Shown: positions 24,002-33,619 of the stretch, piece by piece
Position numbering within the stretch: the stretch's first letter is position 1
Layout: the number at the start of each line of letters is the position of its first letter
Origin: Hypericum androsaemum
Lineage: Eukaryota; Streptophyta; Magnoliopsida; Malpighiales; Hypericaceae
Reading direction: 5' to 3'
DNA length: 64,000 nt
Assembly: GCA_963995505.1 (NCBI GenBank)
Contig: OZ023184.1
Location: 4,898,001-4,962,000 of the forward strand
The notes under the pieces: generated by a model
What the model was told of the DNA's origin: nothing
What the model saw: only the letters and a program-made list of their open reading frames with translations
The model's database searches: none
Translations under genes and position numbers: made by a program

Positions 24002-24523
24002 ATGACTAGAAAGAAAGTTAAACTTGAATTTATATCTAATGACAGTGCTAGAAAATCGTATTTGAAGAAAAGGAAGGCTGGATTACTCAAGAAATTAAGC
24101 GAGTTCTCTCTTCTGTGCGGTGTTGATGCATTTTGCATCATTTATAGTCCCGACGATAATGAACCTGCGTTATGGCCTTCACATGATTTGGTGCAGACTC
24201 TTTCAGAGACTTACTTGAATTTTTCCAGCATTGAGAGGTCTACGAAGTCAATAGACCAAGAAAAATACCTCACGGAGAGAATAGAAAAGGCTAAAGATCA
24301 ATCCATAAATAATTTAAAGAAAAGAAAAGATATGGACTTGAGGTCTTACATGCACCGTATCTATCAAAATAAGTCGCTCGATCATTTAACGACGGATGAG
24401 TTGGCTACTTTTGGTTGGTTGATCCAAGAGAAGTTCATTGACATCAAAAAAAGTAAGTGCTGCGTTGACCAACTTAATCCTCTTCCTTCTTCTGGATTTT
24501 TAAACAATTACCATGTAGGGTGA
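24002..24523 (+). CDS. type I (M-gamma) MADS-box protein, AGL80-like, truncated by a stop
   Basis: The 173-residue product opens with MTRKKVKLEFISNDSARKSY, then KKRKAGLLKKLSEFSLLCGV and IIYSPDDNEPALWPS. This is an M-gamma SRF-type MADS domain (residues 1 to about 61) like AGL80. A coiled-coil-prone region follows (to about 155). It is a DNA-binding transcription factor; AGL80-type proteins act in the central cell and endosperm, usually paired with M-alpha partners such as AGL61. The gene has no intron, as usual for type I genes. The TGA at 24521-24523 cuts the frame. The same frame stays open for another 500 bp to 25036, and 345 codons overall would fit the roughly 320-residue family length. 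A nonsense mutation or a sequence error are both possible. The DNA-binding domain is intact. Confidence 0.88.
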   Translation: MTRKKVKLEFISNDSARKSYLKKRKAGLLKKLSEFSLLCGVDAFCIIYSPDDNEPALWPSHDLVQTLSETYLNFSSIERSTKSIDQEKYLTERIEKAKDQSINNLKKRKDMDLRSYMHRIYQNKSLDHLTTDELATFGWLIQEKFIDIKKSKCCVDQLNPLPSSGFLNNYHVG

Positions 24524-25036
24524 GATCATAGGATGGTTAATCCACATGATATTTTTTATTTGAGTCAAAGTTTGGGTGAAAACTTGAGGAACAACAATGA
24601 CCATGTTGGTGGAAGTAATACTCAGGATGATACAAGAGTTTCATTTGAATTTGATATGAACATTGCACTTGCTAATATCTCTAGTGGTATCAATATGGAT
24701 TTTCCTAACAAATTAGCAAACTTCAGTCAAAGAGGACTGGCCGCTGATGATGTTATTGGTGGTTCTAATACCATCGGGCTAGAGCTTCCTTTTGATGACT
24801 TGACAAACACTGTTAATAATGGAGATAGGTTTGGATTTATGAAGCCAACTCATAGCAATTTAAGAGCGGGAATGTTTGGTGACAATCATCAAGGTGATTT
24901 GAATAATTCTATTGTCGGATTGAGACTACCCTTTAATCATATTGGTAGTAATATCAATTCTGGAACTCGTAACAATGCAGGAAATGATGATATCGGCTTA
25001 CAAGAAACCTTGTTTGGAGATACAAGTGATGCATAA
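24524..25036 (+). pseudogene. downstream in-frame remainder of the MADS gene
   Basis: It is in the same frame as 24002-24523, directly after the TGA, and ends at TAA 25034-25036. It is Asn/Gly/Asp-rich, with two diverged copies of one segment: IGLELPFDDL...NNGDRFG and VGLRLPFNHI...NSGTRNN. Such low-complexity C-termini are usual in M-gamma proteins. The open frame over 170 codons suggests the stop is recent. It would be translated only by read-through or from the internal ATG at 24533, which lacks a DNA-binding domain. Confidence 0.7.
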
Positions 25037-28000
25037 CAATTTAACACAACTGCAAACACCAACAACAACAATTTGGCTCCTTAGTTCAAACGCATAATGA
25101 TGACGCCGGGGAGAAGACAATATTGCTTTTATCAAATTACTATTATGTCATCTTGTATTCATACATGTATCATTCAAAAAGAGAAAAATATAAAATAAAT
25201 CTCTTCAATTTCATTTATTTTGCTAGCTATTTTATCCTTTTGTATTAGTACATATTTGGTAAAAAAAATTTAGAAGTAATAAAATTTCACTTTAAAAAAA
25301 AACCATACCAGAATTTTTTTGTGCTTAATTAAATAAACTAGTACTATTAATCATGGAGTTAGTTATCTTTAACTTGGATTCATAAAATTATGGGTGGGGG
25401 TCTATTTTTGATTCCCTTCTGCCGATAACTAACTTATATATAAGGAATGTTAGCCTAAGACTAGATTCCAAATAAAGAAATTTGAATCATTTGAATAAAA
25501 AAAAATACAATATTTATCCTTAAATATTAATCAAGATTGTCCATAAATCTCAATCACCGGTAAAGAACTAGTTGTCCCACTTAATTTTCAACAATTCAAA
25601 TAAATTTTATATTTTAACTTTACATAAAATTCTACTTTGTACTTGCAATATTTGTACTTTTGCAAACAATTTTTTTATAAACAATTTTATTAAATCAAAA
25701 TTATGTACAAGAGTCGTATTCCAGAAAGAAATACGAACAGCAGGGCTTCCGCCCTTTACACCAGAACACCCAAAAAACCCCCCACCCTCTACATAGTTCT
25801 TTGATCCAATTACAATCACTAAGATGACTCCGGTGCAAGGGAATCGAGAAAAAGAAGTGGATCCTGGCCGGCCAGGTCCAAACATTTTGAACAAAGAACC
25901 CATTCTCTCGCACGAAGGAGGACAGTGTGACGAAGGAGGATAGTGTGATACTATAGAGTTTCCTTCTCATTGAGCTTTTACAAACAATTCTTGATTCTTC
26001 AAAAGAAAAAAAGTATTCATTCCCGTAAAAAGTTGACCTTGGTCATAAAAGATCAGTCCCTAGTTCCACCAACAACGAGAAAGTATCAATTTGCAGCTTC
26101 TATTGGCATCCACGAAAACAAAAGAGAAACACATAGAGACAAAGTTTCAACACAAATTGAATCCTTTTACAGATTTTAAGAAAAAGAGGAGATAACATAT
26201 GAGCTCTTTCGCATAATATATGGTCGCTATCCTATGTTAATATTTACATCTCTTTGGTTTAAAGTTGGACTTTGTACAGGTTCAAGCAATTCTTCCTTTT
26301 TCTTTTCCGTCTTTCTAGTGCATGAAAGTAAGGAAATTCTCCGGACCAAAAAAAGTAAGTGAATTTCAATTTCATTTACTCATTTTGAAAATTATGTTGA
26401 GAACTAAAGTGATGAACTTGTTTACAAGTGTAAAAAATCTATCTACTCATTGTCTTAAGATTTAGTGTTGAATACAAAGATTCTAACATAATATCAAAGT
26501 GGGTCGATATCGTGCTCATTATTTTCAGGACTTCTGTATCATCACAATTTTGCAAAGTCAAAGTTCGTTCAAATTTTAGTACGATGCACTTAATTTGAAA
26601 GTGCATTTCGAGATTATCACATTCCTACTCACAAGATTAGATGAATTACTTATAAAGGACAAAATCTACACACTCATTTAAATCTCAATATGGACTGGAC
26701 TGTCTGTGTCCATTTATTGCGGGCCAGAGCATGGGCCATTCTATATCAAGGGTCCTTGTCATCTCAGATTTTGGTTCGTGACTTTTCTTTTTCTTTTTTA
26801 GGGTTTAAAGTTGGGTGGGCTATGAACATTTTTACTTTTTTGGGCTTTATCATTTGAATGATGATGAGCGAGGGATCCGAGGAGAATAATTAGGGAGTGG
26901 CACTTCAATCTTTTTGTTTCTTTTGATGGTTTTTCGAAGGAAGGTTTCAATTTTATTATTCAATAATCCAAAGTTCAACATTATCTGAATTATAAAAGGG
27001 TTGCTCTTCTAGCATTGCAATATTGTTCACAAGGTTTAACTCAACATCTTATCATTTTGACTAACTCATATTGATATGGTGTCTAGTGTCATGTTTACAG
27101 CCAATAATTAATTTCATAGACTAGTATTTCGGACCTAAAGATTACAATGCTATTCTTTTTGGAAAAGTAATATATTATTAAGCTCTAAAAGTACATGTTA
27201 CATCGAACATGAGCACAAAACCCTCGAGGAACGAAATTGCAGTCACTTGGCCTTTCATAAGCAGTTGATCATCTGAAAGTCTCAATTTGGGACAAATAAG
27301 ATGGTTTTCAGTCCTACTTGTGATTTTATTCACATTTCCTGCTTTCAAGCCGTTTCTGGTTGGGCCTTTGTGCGAATGATTGTCCAAGTCAAAATTCATG
27401 GGCTACAAAACCGACAAGAAGGGCTTTTGTACTAACTTTTAGCAGCCAAAATGAGCCGTTGGGCTTTGTGCTGCACCTTTTTTTTGTTTTTTAACCCCCC
27501 TAAAAAAAAGAAAAAACAATTTTTTTTTCATTTTTTTATTACTGCCGTTGGCTTTTAATCCTCTACCAATAATATCACTCGCGGAGATATTAATTGGAAT
27601 TAAATTTCTGCCGTCAATAATTAACCAGCCAGAAAAATAATTAAGACGTCAACATCTCAACCCCAACCGCCTAGTTGATTTCAAATTTTAAAGAAATAAA
27701 AGAGATCTCCACGTCAGCTGCCAGCTTCGACATCCGCGTCAACATTAATTTCCCGTCGTCCTTTTTCCATCAACTTTCCACCAATATCTGATATCTCCAT
27801 CTCTCCGCTAACAACTACTTTTATTTTAACTAAATTTTAAATTCGATTTTTTAAAAAATCACCAATATTTTTTCGTCTCAAATTGTATCAGAGTGAACCT
27901 AGTACCAATTAGAACCCTTCATCTCGAAACCTGCTTTCTTAAAATCCCTTTTTTTTCCTTACATTAACATAAATAATTATAAAAAAGAAAGAAACCTAGT

Positions 28001-28041
28001 TAGTTAAATCCTTTTCACTCTTCTCTAGCTCTGTTTCGACC
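25037..28041. other. intergenic, includes upstream region of the 28042 gene
   Basis: No gene is supported. Short open frames around 25600-25970 and 27178-27399 lack any domain. Within 350 bp of the gene start there is CCACGTCAGC (near 27709-27718), which contains an ACGTCA core of the type bound by plant bZIP factors. This is a weak hint of regulation only. Confidence 0.4.
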
Positions 28042-28575
28042 ATGAGCGTTATGAACAAGGCCGGAGCTGCCCTAACGGCGGTCTTCCTCGTCTCCGTGGT
28101 GGCCCTGGTCGCCGAGATCCTCTACGTCCTCTTCTGCCGTAGAGCGTCTCTTTCCCTTCAGTCGACGCCGTCCGGGAAGCAGCTCCTCTGCCTTTTCTGC
28201 CGGAGGGGCGCCCAGGTGGAGCCCGACGCCGGAGCGACCGCCTTCCCGGCGGATCAGGACGACGACGAAGACGGGGAGGCCGTGGTGATGAAGTGGCGAA
28301 GGGGGTTACTATTGCAGGGTCCATCTAGGGTTTTGTTCACTATAAAGGAAGAGGAGAAGGAGGAGGAGCTCATGGAAGATGCAGCATCGCACCGTCTTGA
28401 TCAGTCTCACGAATCCGTGAATAATTTTCCGCTCCAACGTACACCAAGCGACATCGTTGTGGAAGTTGGTGGCGATGAGTTAGGAGATGCGACGCCGTTT
28501 TCGACCCCGTGCGCCTCCCCTCCTTACTACACTCCTTCGCCTTCACCGTCCCGGACACTTGAAGACGCCGTTTAG
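28042..28575 (+). CDS. single-pass membrane protein of unknown function (177 aa)
   Basis: One exon; ATG at 28042 in GACCATGAGC, stop at 28573-28575. Residues about 9-31 (ALTAVFLVSVVALVAEILYV) form one membrane segment. Two CRR motifs (FCRR) follow on the side likely facing the cytosol. After that come an acidic DDDEDGE stretch, KEEEKEEEL near residue 105, and a Ser/Pro C-terminus with TPFSTPCASPPYYTPSPSPS. This end resembles a group of small uncharacterised plant membrane proteins that I recognise only by this motif. GC content is clearly above the neighbouring DNA, as expected for a real exon. No function is assigned. A signal-anchor role of the N-terminus is inference. Confidence 0.75.
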   Translation: MSVMNKAGAALTAVFLVSVVALVAEILYVLFCRRASLSLQSTPSGKQLLCLFCRRGAQVEPDAGATAFPADQDDDEDGEAVVMKWRRGLLLQGPSRVLFTIKEEEKEEELMEDAASHRLDQSHESVNNFPLQRTPSDIVVEVGGDELGDATPFSTPCASPPYYTPSPSPSRTLEDAV

Positions 28576-29471
28576 TGAGCGTATACGGCGGAGACGGCGG
28601 CCGGGGTAGTTGTTGCTATTAATGGAGGGCTAGTTGGTTGTTGTCTAGTCCTTAGTGGCATGTACGGACATGTACTTAATTTTGCTTAATTTTCTCATTT
28701 CATTTTCCGGCAATATGTATTAACGGCGTCGGTGGACCGGTTCTCAAGTGTGATGTGTTGGTGAGTCGTAGGTTTGATGTAGATAATCAACTAATTAACT
28801 GTCCGATTAGATAATCCAGGATGATCTTATTCCGTATATAATATGATTTTTTTACCAGAACCTTTGTAGATTGGTTTGGGAGAATTCTGCGTAATACTAC
28901 TCGACTAAAAAATGAATTAGTCAATCTAATCTGTAGTACTATGTATTATCAACTTAAAGCAACCACATACAATCAACTATGATAAGCACCGAGGCACATT
29001 TGGGGAAAGCCACTGATTTGTTTTTCTTTTCGAAAAGCCATTGATTATCTTACACATCATATAAAATTATTACAGTTCAAATTTAATTAAACTCGAAACC
29101 TCTAAAAAATATGAATTTGAAATGGTATAATATTTCGGTGTTGGTCAACATGCTACCTCAAAAAGGTTGCAAGTAGAAGGGCAACCGTTTGTTGATGCCC
29201 TTTCTAGGCATGTATGGACGGTTTCATTTTAGTATGTTGTGTTTAATATTTCTCTTATATACTATCTTAATATAAATTTAGATGATCTTAGTTTAGCTCG
29301 TTGTACTCATTCTATATTTAACACTTGCTAATGAATAAAGGTTAGAGAACGTTGAGCCTCGCAAAAAAAAGTTAGAGAACTTTGCTGTAATTTATATATA
29401 AAAAATGCAAATCGAGTAAATTCCCTTGTTTTATATGGTGGGGAAGAGTAAATTTCTTTCTGAATACTTTT
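28576..29471. other. intergenic, 3' flank of the 28042 gene
   Basis: Nothing beyond a likely 3' UTR region is seen. Confidence 0.4.
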
Positions 29472-29476
29472 AGTTT

Positions 29477-29730
29477 TGTAACGCCCCGTGATTTGATCGA
29501 CTGTCTCCACAGACCAACACGGGTCTTTTCTAGCGTACTTTGTCCTCACTCGCACGCACCCTGGGAAACTTCCCAGGAGGTCACCCATCCTGATCCTACT
29601 CCCGGCCAAACGCGTTTAACCTTGGAGTTCTCTCAAGATGTGTACCAGAAAAGAAGGTGCACCTTGTTGATATGGATAGTACCAATCAAATCACTTAAGC
29701 GTTTCAGACAGAACAGATCGGGGTATCACA
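29477..29730 (-). repeat. Cassandra 3' LTR with 5S rRNA-like promoter
   Basis: 254 bp; the 5S-like segment spans about 29566-29640 on the minus strand. Confidence 0.9.
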
Positions 29731-29843
29731 TACACCCCTCCTTAAATACGCGACGAGATACAAACAGTCCCAGAATCCCTCGGTTGCAGATGCGTTCGAT
29801 CCCCGAACAACACCGTACAAGCCGAGGTCGCTCTGATACTAAA

Positions 29844-30097
29844 TGTAACGCCCCGTGATCTGATCGATTGTCTCCACAGACCAACACGGGTCTTTTCAAG
29901 CGTACTTTGTCCTCACTCGCACGCACCCTGGGAAACTTCCCAGGAGGTCACCCATCCTGATTCTACTCCCGGCCAAACGCGTTTAACCTTGGAGTTCTCT
30001 CAGGATGTGTACCGGAAAAGAAGGTGCACCTTGTTGATATGGATAGTACCAATCAAATCACTTAAGCATTTCAGACAGAACAGATCGGGGTATCACA
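29844..30097 (-). repeat. Cassandra 5' LTR with 5S rRNA-like promoter
   Basis: 254 bp; the 5S-like segment spans about 29933-30007 on the minus strand. Confidence 0.9.
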
Positions 30098-30199
30098 AGT
30101 TTTGTGTAGGAACCATCTTAATTCCGCCGTAAAACTTTCGAAAGTGAAGCGAATTACGGAATTGATTAGGTTGCCGTTGGCCTATACGTTGAAAGCTGA

Positions 30200-30341
30200 A
30201 TCGATCAAGTGTTTTAAGGCCCGAATTGATTAGCCCATCTTTAACCGACTGACCCTTTTTAATTCAAGCTGCGTTCGCCGGTTCGTCATGGGCTTTGGTG
30301 CTATCGAAAAGCGCATTGATTCCACAACGGCCAATTACATT
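30200..30341 (+). repeat. copy A of a duplicated segment flanking the virus block
   Basis: The sequence with TTTTAAGGCCCGAATTGATT ... GGGCTTTGGTG ... GCGCATTGATTCCACAACGG matches 42257-42390 in direct orientation with moderate divergence and small gaps. Neither copy encodes a recognisable protein. Confidence 0.7.
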
Positions 30342-31417
30342 AGACCATTTACGAGGGTGACCTTGTCTAACGAGATTATTAAATAAATAACTATTTTTTT
30401 TATCTAAGTACAATTCAACTCAAATTAATCTTTTTCTATCTATTGGTAATTTGGTTGACCTAGTTCTACCCGAATATCAAATAAACTATTAATTTTTTTT
30501 CATTCATATATATATATATATGATTCATTATGGAGAATTGAAAATTTGAGTTTTATTTATTAAAAAATAAAATATACGAACTAAAAATATTGGGATCGAT
30601 TTATAAAAATAAAAATACGAATTTTCATATTTTTACCGGATAACATTATGCTATTTTCGACTAAATTAGATTTTTTTAAGAAGGGTTTGACTAAATTAGA
30701 TTGAGAAAACAAAAAAAATTCATTAACCAAGTTGGTGGTCAAGAGCAGTCGGCCGACCAATTGCGCGCCCAGCCCATTTTTCCTTTTTCCTTTTGTTTTT
30801 TGCTTTTTTATTTTATTTTTCTCCTTTGTCTTATTCTTGACTTGGTCATGAAAGGTTATCACTACGAGTGGTCTTATAATTTTATCATCAGTTTTTATCC
30901 AGTTTCAAACACTATCCAATTTCATCGTGTTTATTTGGGGTGGAGGATTTTTTTAGCTACTTAGTATATGTACATGTTACCGAGTAATCTAAGTTAAAAT
31001 GGGACAAGTAAATTGCTTCCTTCTTCAGGTTCAAATATGGAACAGGTACAACCTTCTCCCATTTATGCAAATTATAGGTTCTAGATACTTTAATTTTGGT
31101 TTGGAATCACTTCGTAGAATCAGCTAATCAAAATTCAAACTATGTCGGATATTTAAATTGAGATAAAGTTATCCTAACAACCTTCTGCCATTGAAGCAAA
31201 TCATAGGTTCTCGGTATTTTAATTTTTGGTTTGAAATCACTTTTTTGATCTAAAATCAAACTATGCCAAATATTTAGATTGAGAAAAAAAATTCGTACTA
31301 AATATTTAAGGGCTCTTACAGGAGGTGCAATTGTAAGGCTATATGCATGTAGCCTTGTAATTTTATCTGTTAAGGGGTAATTCTGGCAAATGTAAGGATA
31401 TACGTCATGGGGAATCG

Positions 31418-31420
<3 letters not shown>
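30342..31420. other. AT-rich intergenic
   Basis: Two diverged short repeats, AGGTTCTAGATACTTTAATTTT and AGGTTCTCGGTATTTTAATTTT (about 31076 and 31205), precede the AT tract. No gene is seen. Confidence 0.4.

Positions 31421-31470
<50 letters not shown>
31421..31470. repeat. (AT)25 microsatellite, left border of the virus block
   Basis: A perfect 50-bp AT run lies directly against viral sequence at 31471. Confidence 0.95.
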
Positions 31471-31473
<3 letters not shown>

Positions 31474-31483
31474 AATGGCTCTG

Positions 31484-31832
31484 CCATTGTCCCATTTCCT
31501 TTTCAAAATCCTACCGTCATAAAGACAATTCTAAGCGTTATGATAAATTTTATCGTGACAAATCCTATCGTCCCACTTCCAAGTCCAATCACAAGCATGA
31601 CAAGCGACCTTTCACACGTTCTTCCAAAAAGTCTTCTTTTAAAAACGATGATCGTTTCAAAGACACCGTCTGTCACAAATGTGGCCGTAAAGGTCATATT
31701 GCCAGATATTGCCGTTTGAACAAAAGACTTCATGCCTTACATCTGGCTCCCGACCTCCTTGCCCAGATCTCTGCCCTCATGATCAACGATTCTGATTCCG
31801 ATTCCAGCTCTGTCACTGAAGAATCGGAATAA
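31484..31832 (+). pseudogene. viral coat-protein C-terminus with CCHC zinc knuckle (fragment copy)
   Basis: The frame encodes a basic Lys/Arg/Ser-rich stretch and then CHKCGRKGHIARYC at 31671-31712, the CX2CX4HX4C knuckle of caulimovirid coat proteins that binds pregenomic RNA. It then becomes Ser/Asp/Glu-rich and ends at TAA 31830-31832. The homologous codon in the large copy reads through. The open frame continues upstream into the AT repeat (IYIYIY), which is not viral. Confidence 0.85.
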
Positions 31833-32332
31833 CTTGATGAGCTCATCCACTCCTCTTCTGAGTCTGACTCAGAAAAATCCATCTGCGTCCTCACCCAAGA
31901 CCAAGAATTTCTCCTCGCTATGGCTAATGACATCGAAGACCCTACCAAAAGAAAGACTTATCTTTCCAAGCTACTCAACTCCATTGACGCTTCTCCATCT
32001 GTAACTATCCCACCTAAGGTTTATGATCTTACCAAAATTCTTCATACAAAGCAAACCCAAACGTCTTCCCTTCCTTCCATTCTCGCTTTATAATCAGAAA
32101 TCAAGATTATCAAGAAGGAGCTTAAAGACTTACGAAGACAGCAACTTGATCTATTGTCCAAAACCTCCTATCAAAAACCCGTATCAACAACGATGATGAT
32201 TCCAGTGATTCTTAGTCTAGTCATCATACTGAGCCTACTCCTCAACCTAACGAATTCCTTAATGCTCTCAAGCGCATCACTTCACGTAAATACCTGATCC
32301 GTATCACCTTATATTTTTCTGATACTTTTCAA

Positions 32333-33196
32333 TTGGATACCATTGCTTTATTTGACACTGGTGCTGATCTTAACTGCATTAAGGACGGCCTTGTCCCCAA
32401 ACATTTTTTAGATCACACCAAAGAAAAGCTTTCTGCAGCCAATAACTTTAAAATACTTATCACTCAAAAAACGGATGCCTTCGTCAGCAACAATGATACC
32501 AAGATTAAAACCACCTTCTTACTTGTCTCAAATATTAATCACAATGTCATTATTAGAACACCTTTCATCAACCTCATTACTCCTTATAGTGTTAATCACG
32601 ATGGTATCTCTTTCAAAATAAAGACTCCCATTTCTAAAAAAATTATTTTTTCATTTCTACAAAAACCAAACACGCGCAGATTGCATCTTCTTAACTCTCT
32701 TATTTCTTCAAAAGAACATGATTTGCATGACACTAAAAACTCTATTCATTTTCAACGTATTTCTCAACAATTGCTTGATCCTTCTAACCAACGCAATATT
32801 GATATTTTTAAAACTAAGCTCCTTAACGAGCTTTGTTCTGATCTTTCGAATGCTTTCTGGCTTCGAAAAAAGCATGTTATCACTCTTCCTTATGATTCCC
32901 AATTTTCAGAAAGACAAATCCCCACGAAAGCCCGTCCCATTCAAATGAATTCTGACATGATTGATTTATGCGAAAAAGAGATCCATGATTTAGAACAAAA
33001 GGGTTTGATCTCTAAATCCAAATCTCCTTGGAGCTGTGCTGCATTTTATGTCATGAAAAACTCCGAGATCGAACGTGGAGTTCCACGTCTCGTGATCAAT
33101 TACAAGCCTTTGAACAACGTCTTAAAATGGATTCGTTATCTAATCCCAAACAAAAAAGATCTTTTAAATCGCCTTCATGATTCTTTCATTTTTTGA
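32333..33196 (+). pseudogene. viral aspartic protease and start of reverse transcriptase (fragment copy)
   Basis: The frame opens with the aspartic protease site FDTGADLNCI. It runs on through IERGVPRLVINYKPLNN, the first RT block of caulimovirids, and stops at TGA 33194-33196 just before FDMKSGFWQI. The same frame continues after the stop. The protease active triplet DTG is intact. It is part of a polyprotein, so there is no true start. Confidence 0.87.
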
Positions 33197-33444
33197 AAGT
33201 TTGATATGAAATCTGGTTTCTGGCAGATCCAGATCTGTCCCAAAGATCGTTACAAAATTGCTTTTACTGTCCCCTTTGGCCAGTATGAATGGAATGTAAT
33301 GCCCTTTGGTTTGAAAAATGCCCCAAGTGAATTTCAACAAATCATGAACGAAATTTTCAATCCATTCTCCTCTTTTTGTATCGTCTATATTGATGATGTC
33401 CTAATTTTTTCCAAAACAATTGATCAACATTTCAAACATCTCAA
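33197..33444 (+). pseudogene. viral RT palm region including YIDD (fragment copy)
   Basis: It reads FDMKSGFWQIQI, then FGLKNAPSEFQQ and IVYIDDVLIFSK, the RT palm motifs. Homology ends at 33444 where inverted viral non-coding repeat sequence begins. Open codons beyond this (to 33616) are read from that non-coding repeat and are not RT. Confidence 0.88.
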
Positions 33445-33619
33445 TGGTGGACCCCAGCCACCAAAAGCAACTGACGACATAATTATTACAATAGTGGTCA
33501 ATAAGGGGCAGAAAGAATCTCTGCTTTTGGTACTTTCGGTGGCTGGGGTGCACCATTATGCGTTGTCTTTTGGTGCGTCGTCAGTTACTTTCGGTGGCTG
33601 GAGTCCACCATTTTAATAA
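33445..33619 (-). repeat. viral non-coding region, hairpin-repeat array (left part)
   Basis: A motif of type GGTGGCTGGGGTCCACC occurs at 33538 and 33593, and inverted at 33445-33461. Each has GGTGG/CCACC arms able to form a small hairpin. The array continues at 34845 and 34892 beyond the nested MULE. Confidence 0.75.

Larger units (their letters stand above)
29477..30097 (-). mobile_element. complete Cassandra-type TRIM retrotransposon (621 bp)
   Basis: Two 254-bp LTRs (29477-29730 and 29844-30097) start TGTAACGCCCCG and end GGGGTATCACA. They flank a 113-bp interior and are bordered by perfect 5-bp TSDs, AGTTT (29472-29476 and 30098-30102). The LTRs differ at about 7 positions by eye (about 97% identical). 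Each LTR contains ACTTCCCAGGAGGTCACCCA followed by TGGAGTTCT, the reverse complement of the 3' half and internal control region of plant 5S rRNA. This is the hallmark of Cassandra elements. The interior carries a Met-tRNA-like primer-binding site next to the right LTR (minus TTAGTATCAGAGCG) and a polypurine tract next to the left LTR (minus AAGGAGGGG), so the element reads on the minus strand. It codes for nothing and depends on other retrotransposons. Confidence 0.93.
31471..33444 (+). mobile_element. endogenous pararetrovirus fragment, plus orientation (coat zinc knuckle to RT)
   Basis: From 31484 to 33444 the sequence is homologous, in opposite orientation, to about 38919-37063. It runs from just before the coat-protein zinc knuckle, through the protease, to the RT region shortly after YIDD. 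Bases 31471-31483 (GCAAATGGCTCTG) instead match the primer-binding-site end of the large copy (42066-42078) and are joined directly to coat-protein sequence. The fragment retains 114 bp of RT that the large copy has lost. It is disabled by an in-frame TAA at 31830-31832, an in-frame TGA at 33194-33196 and truncation at 33444. Confidence 0.88.

Noticed and set aside
29560..30010. 5S rRNA gene pair
   Set aside because: Only part of each repeat resembles 5S rRNA, with many changes, and both lie inside LTRs with primer site, polypurine tract and TSDs. This is a Cassandra element, not rDNA.
31407..31483. IYIYIY-rich start of the open frame before the zinc knuckle
   Set aside because: It is translation of the AT microsatellite and a rearranged scrap of the primer-site region, not protein.
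33445..33616. continuation of the RT frame past 33444
   Set aside because: Homology to the other viral copy ends at 33444; the remaining codons are read from the non-coding repeat array.
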